The position numbers were made by a program, and so were the translations under genes. From the NCBI GenBank assembly GCA_964347975.1, contig CAYGAY010000009.1, positions 1 through 64,000 of the forward strand: a stretch of DNA of 64,000 nucleotides, read 5' to 3'. Below, in pieces: positions 59,344 to 64,000 of the stretch. The notes under the pieces are model-generated. The model made no database searches. It had not been told where the DNA came from and saw only the letters and a list, made by a program, of their open reading frames with translations. The stretch is from Bin87 sp964347975. GTDB taxonomy: Bacteria > Chloroflexota > Dehalococcoidia > Lucifugimonadales > UBA3495. How positions within the stretch are numbered: the stretch's first letter is position 1; each line of letters starts with the position of its first letter.

Positions 59344-60180
59344 ATGACTGACCGAATCGGCTATCTGGGTCCGGCGGGGACTTACACGGAACAGGCCGCA
59401 TCGCTCTGGGCGCCCGAGGCAGATCTGGTTCCCTACCCCACCATCCTGGCCGTAGGAACTGCCGTGGCCGGTGATGAGCTGGACGCCGGCGTGGTTCCCA
59501 TCGAGAACAGCCTGGAAGGATCGGTCACCTTTACGCTGGACTTGCTGATCGCCCAATCGGAACTGTCCATCAGAAACGAGGTGGTCATTCCCATCCACCA
59601 TTACCTGGTGGCCCCGACGGGGGTTCCCGCCGAATCGGTGCAGGTCATCTATTCACATCCCCAGGCGCTGGCCCAGTGCCGCGCGTATCTGGAGACCCAT
59701 TTCCCCACGCTGCCCCGGGAAGCCTCGCTGAGCACGGCCGCCGCCGTGGCCGATATGCAGTCCAGCCGGGTCCCCGCGGCAGCCATCTGCCCACAGCGAG
59801 CAACCGAAATCTATGACGTGCAGGTACTGGACCAGGGCATCCAGGACAACGACACCAACCAGACCCGTTTTGTGGTGCTGGCTCGCGACGACCATGATCC
59901 CACCGGCCACGACCGAACCTCCATCTGCTTCTCCTTCACCGTGGACCGGCCGGGGAACCTCTACAACTCCATCGGTGAGTTTGCCCGTCGGGACATCAAC
60001 CTGGTGAAAATTGAAAGCCGGCCCACCAAGCAGGAGCTGGGCCGGTATATCTTCCTGATCGATTGCGAGGGCCACCGCGCCGAGACGGAGGTGGCAGCGG
60101 CGCTGGAAGGGTTGCGCCGCCGGGTGGACATGCTGAAGGTGCTCGGTTCCTATCCCGCCTGGGAACCGCCGGAAGGGTAA
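59344..60180 (+). CDS. pheA: Prephenate dehydratase
   Basis: 278 residues. The catalytic domain has RIGYLGPAGTYTEQAASLWA, VVPIENSLEGSVTFTLDLLI and TNQTRFVVLARDD (conserved T-R-F), and a C-terminal ACT domain (NLVKIESRPTKQELGRYIFL). It decarboxylates/dehydrates prephenate to phenylpyruvate and is normally feedback-controlled by phenylalanine through the ACT ESRP segment. No chorismate mutase domain is attached. Downstream of trkA by 33 bases. Confidence 0.95.
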   Translation: MTDRIGYLGPAGTYTEQAASLWAPEADLVPYPTILAVGTAVAGDELDAGVVPIENSLEGSVTFTLDLLIAQSELSIRNEVVIPIHHYLVAPTGVPAESVQVIYSHPQALAQCRAYLETHFPTLPREASLSTAAAVADMQSSRVPAAAICPQRATEIYDVQVLDQGIQDNDTNQTRFVVLARDDHDPTGHDRTSICFSFTVDRPGNLYNSIGEFARRDINLVKIESRPTKQELGRYIFLIDCEGHRAETEVAAALEGLRRRVDMLKVLGSYPAWEPPEG

Positions 60181-60245
60181 CGCGGCGGCGGTACGCGCCG
60201 GGGCCGGCGGGATCGCGCGTCCCCGCCCGTTCATATGCTCAAAAG

Positions 60246-60283
60246 TCCGGGTGGTCAAAAATCCGGGTGGTCAAAAATCCGGG
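60246..60283. repeat. 16-base tandem repeat upstream of S26 peptidase gene
   Basis: TCCGGGTGGTCAAAAA occurs twice in tandem and a third partial TCCGGG follows. It ends 9 bases before the S26 start; could influence expression or be slippage-derived. Confidence 0.75.
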
Positions 60284-60291
60284 CGCCGGAT

Positions 60292-60786
60292 ATGCCGTTC
60301 CCGCTGCGGGCGCTGTTCCTGGTACGGGGCGACAGCATGAGCCCGGGGCTGCGGGACGGCGATTTGATATTAGTCGCGCCAAGACGGCGCCGGCGCCACG
60401 ATTACAACCGGGGCGCAATAGTGGTAGCCTCGATACCGACTTCGAGCGCTCCCGGCGCGGATGATTCGATCAGCGTCAAGCGGGTGGTGGGGTTGCCCGG
60501 AGAATACGTATGCGCCGGCAAGGACGGCTCAGTATGGATCGAGGACGAGTTGCTGCCTGAACCCTACCTGACGCCGGCGGCGCGGGCGGCGCCGGGTCCG
60601 GACTTGTCCTGGCTGTGCGCTGAGGACGAGTACATTTTGATGGGTGACAACCGGGCGGACAGTTGGGACGGCCGGCATACCGGCCCGACGCCCGCCTGGA
60701 AAATTATCGGCAGAGTGTGGCTGAAGCTGCCGACCCGCTGGCTGCTGGGTCGGAGGACGCCGGGCCATACCGGCCAAACCCACTGA
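60292..60786 (+). CDS. S26-family peptidase-like protein (signal peptidase type, no membrane anchor)
   Basis: 164 residues from ATG 60292. FLVRGDSMSPGLRDGDLILV has the catalytic Ser region, SVKRVVGLPGEYV the Lys region, and YILMGDNRADSWDGRHTGPT the GDN block, as in signal peptidase I (S26). No transmembrane segment precedes the Ser; it is only about 14 residues from the start. An upstream in-frame ATG at 60235 adds a repetitive GGQKSGWSK segment, not a membrane span. A short soluble S26 such as those cleaving mobile or nickel/SodN proteins is possible. Confidence 0.82.
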   Translation: MPFPLRALFLVRGDSMSPGLRDGDLILVAPRRRRRHDYNRGAIVVASIPTSSAPGADDSISVKRVVGLPGEYVCAGKDGSVWIEDELLPEPYLTPAARAAPGPDLSWLCAEDEYILMGDNRADSWDGRHTGPTPAWKIIGRVWLKLPTRWLLGRRTPGHTGQTH

Positions 60787-60791
60787 TCACG

Positions 60792-61784
60792 ATGGCTTTT
60801 GATTCCAAGCTATACCGGGCCGCCAGCTGGGCCGGCCGCAATCGCCGGCTGCTGCGGATGCGGCCGGTGTTCAAAGCGTTCCAATTGCGGCGGGCCATCA
60901 CACGCCTGGCCCAACGCTGGCGTCCCCTGCGGGTGCTGTTGGCGATACTGGCGGTGGTGACCCGCAACGATGTCCAGCAGCTCACGGCCGGCATTGCCTA
61001 TTACGGCATAATATCGCTGATCCCGGTCTCGGTGGTGGCGCTGCAGATCTTCGACCTGGTGCTGAGCGATGCCGGAGCCCGGACCTGGTTCGCGGCAATC
61101 TCAGACGGTCTGCTGCCGCCCAACGTTGACTGGACCACGCTGCGGCCAACCGAGGATCTGGCGGCGGCCGGCATCGCCGGCGCGTTGGCCTTGCTGGGCC
61201 TGGTGTGGGGTTCCGTCAAGCTCTTTGGAGCCGTGGGCGTGGTGGTGAACCGGATGTGGGGAATAGAACCGATTCAGGTGGGCATCCTGGGGAAAACTCG
61301 CGAGTATCTGTTCCTCAGCGCCACCGCCCTGGTGCTGCTGGTGTCCAGCATCCTGACCTCCGTAACCGTTCCCGACCTGGCGTCCAGGGTGCTGGGGGCG
61401 GTGCAGTTGACGGGACTGGCGAATGTGATCGCGGTTCAGCCGTGGTGGCCGGGAGTACTGGCCTGGCTGCTGTCGGTGACGGCGTTCCTGCTGGTGTACC
61501 GCTACGTGCCGGAACACCGGGTCCGCTGGCGGTGGGCCGCCGTGGGCGCGCTGGGAGCAAGCACCGGCTTCGAGGTGGTGAACTACGTCTTCTCCCTGTT
61601 TCTCAACTATGCGGCGCCCTCGCACCTGCTGTACGGGCCGTTGGCTTCGATATTTATCTTCCTGATCTGGCTCTTCGTATCCGGCTTGATCCTGGCCTCC
61701 GGGGCGGCGTTGACGGCCTATGCGCAGAGCGTGTATGACGGCGACGGGCCGACACCCGGGCCGGGGTGGTTCTTGACTCCGTAG
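60792..61784 (+). CDS. YihY/BrkB family membrane protein
   Basis: 330 residues from ATG 60792. The YihY blocks are NDVQQLTAGIAYYGIISLIP, GLVWGSVKLFGAVGVVVNRM and YVPEHRVRWRWAAVGALGA, with IFLIWLFVSGLILASGAALT and about six membrane spans. Function remains uncertain; the older RNase BN label for this family is mistaken. It begins 5 bases after the S26 gene stop. Confidence 0.88.
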   Translation: MAFDSKLYRAASWAGRNRRLLRMRPVFKAFQLRRAITRLAQRWRPLRVLLAILAVVTRNDVQQLTAGIAYYGIISLIPVSVVALQIFDLVLSDAGARTWFAAISDGLLPPNVDWTTLRPTEDLAAAGIAGALALLGLVWGSVKLFGAVGVVVNRMWGIEPIQVGILGKTREYLFLSATALVLLVSSILTSVTVPDLASRVLGAVQLTGLANVIAVQPWWPGVLAWLLSVTAFLLVYRYVPEHRVRWRWAAVGALGASTGFEVVNYVFSLFLNYAAPSHLLYGPLASIFIFLIWLFVSGLILASGAALTAYAQSVYDGDGPTPGPGWFLTP

Positions 61785-61808
61785 GCTCAATCGCCCGTCG
61801 CCACGGCC

Positions 61809-62078
61809 CTAAAGTTTCCAGAAAGTTCCCACCTGGCAGACGATGTCCACCTTGTTGATGGACTGGGCCGGCCAGCCCACCATATTGAGCCAGTCCTCGA
61901 AATGGGACTGTTCCACCGCTTCACATTCCGATACCAGCAGCCCATTCTCCAGGTCGCCGTACACCTTGAGGACAGTGGTGCGGCGGTCGGGTCGCCACTT
62001 GCGAACGGCGTCCAGCTTGTCGCGGAAATCGGCTTCGGTGATGCCGGGAACCTGGTGAATGGCAATGAATCGGGCCAT
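61809..62078 (-). CDS. Small alpha-beta barrel-like protein
   Basis: 89 residues from ATG 62078. ARFIAIHQVPGITEADFRDK, TVLKVYGDLENGLLVSECEA and FEDWLNMVGW suggest a dimeric ferredoxin-like fold similar to DUF3303/DUF4242 domains, but this is a weak match by pattern. Alone between YihY (convergent) and a hairpin. Confidence 0.6.
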   Translation of the reverse strand: MARFIAIHQVPGITEADFRDKLDAVRKWRPDRRTTVLKVYGDLENGLLVSECEAVEQSHFEDWLNMVGWPAQSINKVDIVCQVGTFWKL

Positions 62079-62100
62079 TGTGTCAAACTCCAACTTCAGC

Positions 62101-62129
62101 CCGTCATTCCGGCTTTCCCGGAATGACGG
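62101..62129 (-). terminator. REP-like hairpin between the MaoC-like gene and the small alpha-beta gene
   Basis: CCGTCATTCCGG / CCGGAATGACGG, 12-bp perfect stem with a 5-base loop. It shares the ATTCCGG...CCGGAAT core of the other dispersed hairpins. Confidence 0.6.
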
Positions 62130-62154
62130 CAGGGGCAGGGGGAAGGACAAGGGG

Positions 62155-62715
62155 TCAGTCGGCGGGCGGCACGAAGGGATAGGGTATCGGCGGACCGTCG
62201 CGCAGGGGCAGCACCACGGTCGCCGTTCCCGGCATACTCTCGATGCCATCCTGGGTTTTCATGCCGATTTCCAACTCGATGAAGCCCATCCGGTTCTTCT
62301 CGTATTTGCTGGTGATGCGACCCCACATGATCAGCACGTCGCCGGGGACCAGCATCGCCCGGTGCTCAAAGCGCGCCTTCCAGGGCCAACCGTTGGGCAG
62401 GGTCCAGTCCTTCAGGTATTGGGGCACTACGCTCTGCTTCCACGAGCCATGCACCAGGATGCTGGGGTTGCGGTCGTGGTTGAGACCGAAGTCCAGATCG
62501 TAGTGGATGCGGTGAAAGTTTTCGATGGCGGCGCTCCACCGGAACAGGTGGGTTGGCGTGGGTTTGTAGATGTACTTGGGCAGTTCGTCGCCCTCGTTCA
62601 CGTCCTCGTAGTAAATCTGCTTCTTGTCGCGGAGGCTGTCGGCGTCGGGACGCTCGTTGCGCCGCCAAATTTCCTCCGGCTCCATATTGAGGAGGTCGTC
62701 CAGCAGAGTGGTCAT
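62155..62715 (-). CDS. MaoC-like dehydratase, hot-dog fold
   Basis: 186 residues from ATG 62715. FHRIHYDLDFGLNHDRNPSI followed by LVHGSWKQSVVPQYLKDW holds the Asp/His hydratase-type motif (D-x4-N-x2-H equivalents). MLVPGDVLIMWGRITSKYEK is the typical second strand region. It likely works with the next gene upstream as the two halves of an (R)-enoyl-CoA hydratase heterodimer. Acyl-CoA substrate is inferred, not seen. Confidence 0.82.
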   Translation of the reverse strand: MTTLLDDLLNMEPEEIWRRNERPDADSLRDKKQIYYEDVNEGDELPKYIYKPTPTHLFRWSAAIENFHRIHYDLDFGLNHDRNPSILVHGSWKQSVVPQYLKDWTLPNGWPWKARFEHRAMLVPGDVLIMWGRITSKYEKNRMGFIELEIGMKTQDGIESMPGTATVVLPLRDGPPIPYPFVPPAD

Positions 62716-62730
62716 TGTCAAGACTCCTGG

Positions 62731-62750
62731 ATTCCGGCTTTCGCCGGAAT
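62731..62750. repeat. REP-like hairpin, identical to that at 21824
   Basis: The same 20 bases, ATTCCGGC-TTTC-GCCGGAAT, between the two MaoC-like genes. Followed by GACG as in the earlier copy. Confidence 0.7.
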
Positions 62751-62763
62751 GACGTTCCAAAAG

Positions 62764-63318
62764 TTAGCGGCGGATGGTGGACGCCCGCGTAATGCAAAGG
62801 GTTACGTCGTCCTGGTTCCAGTAGCGGGTTTCGCGGGTGATGATGAGAAAGGGCGTTCCGTCCCGGCCCAACCGCTCCCGGATATCGGAGTAACGGTTCT
62901 GGAAAAAGATTTTGTCGCCGATGCTGGGATAGGCATACACTTCGATCTCGTTGCCGGCGTTGAGCACACGCACCAGGCCGGTGGGAACCGGGGGCAGTTC
63001 GCCGGGCCGTTCTACTGATCCGATGCCGTCGGATTCGGGGTTTTCCTCGAAAGCTGCGGTGATGGGATCGCCCTGGTCGGGCCGGATGCGGCCGGCCAGG
63101 TAGCTGACCATAATCGGCGGGGCGATCAGCTCGCCGTAGCGGGTGGACTTGGCAAACTCGTCATCCCAATAGCGGGGGTCGGGGTCCATCAGCGCCTGGG
63201 TAAAGCGGCGCATATACTCTCCGTCCACCACGCCCCAGGATTCCACAACGTCGCCGCTGACGCCCACCATAGCCTGGACTTCCGGGGTTAGAGCAGTGGG
63301 AGGTGCTTGTTGAGTCAT
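62764..63318 (-). CDS. MaoC-like N-terminal (FAS1-type) dehydratase
   Basis: 184 residues from ATG 63318. VVDGEYMRRFTQALMDPDPR, YGELIAPPIMVSYLAGRIRP, GNEIEVYAYPSIGDKIFFQN and GTPFLIITRETRYWNQDDVT are the MaoC_dehydrat_N / FAS1 hot-dog blocks. No catalytic D-x4-N-x2-H motif is complete, as expected for the structural partner of the downstream gene. The two are separated by a REP-like hairpin. Confidence 0.82.
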   Translation of the reverse strand: MTQQAPPTALTPEVQAMVGVSGDVVESWGVVDGEYMRRFTQALMDPDPRYWDDEFAKSTRYGELIAPPIMVSYLAGRIRPDQGDPITAAFEENPESDGIGSVERPGELPPVPTGLVRVLNAGNEIEVYAYPSIGDKIFFQNRYSDIRERLGRDGTPFLIITRETRYWNQDDVTLCITRASTIRR

Positions 63319-63763
63319 AGGAAGATGCTCCACGTGGTTGGAGTGATTTCGCAGGGCAAGCGTAGCGCAGGGTGTCGGGTTCGTCAATTAGGGGAGCCGC
63401 CTGGGCAGCGTTCCGATTTAGGTGGTTTGATTGATCAGTCCCCGATTTTGGAGCAGTACCGTCAGGTGGTGAGGCGACCATGCCGTTCCCTGCCGTTCCC
63501 GACGCCGATACTCCCGATTGTGCCGTTCCAGCCGCGATGTGGTCTTGAACCGCTCCGGCCCAGTCGTCAAATGCCGCTGCCCGCAAGCGACGCGCCGCAG
63601 CCCAGCCCGTCCCGCCGGCGTTCCTCCGGTACTCCCGCCGCAGATGAAACTGGCATCACTGGTGCGGCGACCGGGCGTCCCTTACGGGTGTGATACACTA
63701 GCCGCCGATTTTCAGATGGACGGCTCGCCGCTGCTGAAGGGCCGCCCCAGGCAAAGGCAAGCT
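63319..63763. other. Gene-free region before the right-end gene
   Basis: About 440 bases. On the minus strand there is a weak open frame in several pieces (for example RNAGGTGWAAARRLRAAAFD), which I cannot assign to a family. It may hold a degraded gene. No promoter is clear. Confidence 0.4.
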
Positions 63764-64000
63764 ATGGTTCCCCCCGATTCGCTATTTGGCGTCATTCCCG
63801 TTTGGGTCGGCGTATATGTCCTGACGGCATTGACCTTCGCCCTGGCGGGTTACGTGGCATATCGCCGCGTGTTCCGGTTGGTGTTGCAGGGATTGCCGGT
63901 GGCTCGTTTCGACCGGCCCTTGACCCGGCTGGCCGGCGCGGCCGGCATCGTCTTGGGACAACGCAAGGTGCTGCAGCGGGTGGGCCGTACCGACCCGCGT
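63764..64000 (+). CDS. Start of an (Fe-S)-binding / heterodisulfide-reductase-type protein (partial)
   Basis: 79 residues visible from ATG 63764; runs off the right edge. An N-terminal membrane span (WVGVYVLTALTFALAGYVAY) is followed by VARFDRPLTRLAGAAGIVLG and QRKVLQRVGR. This R/F-D-R...L-GQ-KVL pattern is the usual link between the membrane nitrate-reductase-gamma-like part and the 4Fe-4S domains of HdrD-like proteins. Cysteine motifs would lie beyond the window. Confidence 0.65.
   Translation, partial: MVPPDSLFGVIPVWVGVYVLTALTFALAGYVAYRRVFRLVLQGLPVARFDRPLTRLAGAAGIVLGQRKVLQRVGRTDPR

Noticed and set aside
63161..63586. Minus-strand frame with MRAAAFDDWAGAVQDHI
   Set aside because: Overlaps a MaoC-like gene, has no recognisable family and no ribosome site; considered non-coding or debris.
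1..64000. tRNA or rRNA genes
   Set aside because: No sequence with a complete cloverleaf or rRNA-like conserved core was noticed by eye; a tRNA scan would be needed to be certain.

Overview
The window is a 64 kb piece of a GC-rich (roughly 60%) bacterial genome, apparently a draft scaffold because it carries two 100-base N gaps. The gene content suggests a heterotrophic member of the Chloroflexota, most like the SAR202/Dehalococcoidia group. The indicators are four LLM-class flavin monooxygenases, paired LigB-type dioxygenases, two carboxymuconolactone decarboxylase proteins, FAH, RraA and HpcH/HpaI enzymes, NIPSNAP and MaoC proteins, acyl-CoA dehydrogenases, Uma2-family nucleases and an anaerobic-type cobalamin pathway. 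This placement is inference from gene content only; no rRNA or tRNA gene is visible.

Layout. 1-6.8 kb: a surface GLUG-repeat protein, nitroreductase, FAH hydrolase, NIPSNAP, cytochrome P450 and cupin genes, with one frameshifted GIY-YIG-like gene. 6.9-9.8 kb: an overlapping four-gene minus-strand run of two zinc-finger/HNH nucleases and two PaREP1/HEPN-like proteins. 9.8-13.7 kb: serA, a Uma2 nuclease and a flavin monooxygenase. 13.7-16.8 kb: a gene graveyard with Uma2, Mrr, IS701-like and IS110-like remnants. 17.4-24.1 kb: four more HEPN-like genes (one inside a 19-bp inverted-repeat unit) and a MNT/HEPN pair, interleaved with acyl-CoA dehydrogenases, a YHS protein and a flavin monooxygenase. 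24.1-44 kb: small-molecule catabolism (epoxide hydrolase, RraA, CMD, LigB pair with a divergent LysR, HpcH/HpaI aldolase), a DUF1800/NHL pair, a radical-SAM-like protein without cluster cysteines, an AI-2E transporter and several small membrane proteins. 44-54 kb: cobalamin genes cobJ, cbiG, cobM, cobI, cbiT, cbiD, cbiX and cbiC, all on the minus strand and interrupted by small genes, a Uma2 nuclease, two YtxH proteins and a MITE-like repeat. 54-64 kb: housekeeping genes (leuS, trkH/trkA, pheA, an S26 peptidase, YihY), two MaoC-like dehydratases and the start of an Fe-S oxidoreductase.

How it fits together. The catabolic genes look like a toolkit for oxidising recalcitrant cyclic or aromatic organic matter: flavin and P450 oxygenation, extradiol cleavage, CMD/FAH/aldolase steps, then acyl-CoA oxidation. 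The cobalamin genes cover sirohydrochlorin cobalt insertion and most ring methylations of the anaerobic route, but cbiE, cbiJ and cbiA are not in the window.

The least explained content is the HEPN-like protein family (six PaREP1-like genes plus one DUF86-like gene), its overlap with HNH nucleases carrying repeated zinc fingers, the inverted-repeat-bounded PaREP1 unit, and a family of about 150-180 bp MITE-like elements sharing 18-bp terminal inverted repeats. Several genes are frameshifted. Some of these may be assembly errors, but the cluster at 13.7-16.8 kb is real decay because catalytic segments are deleted.
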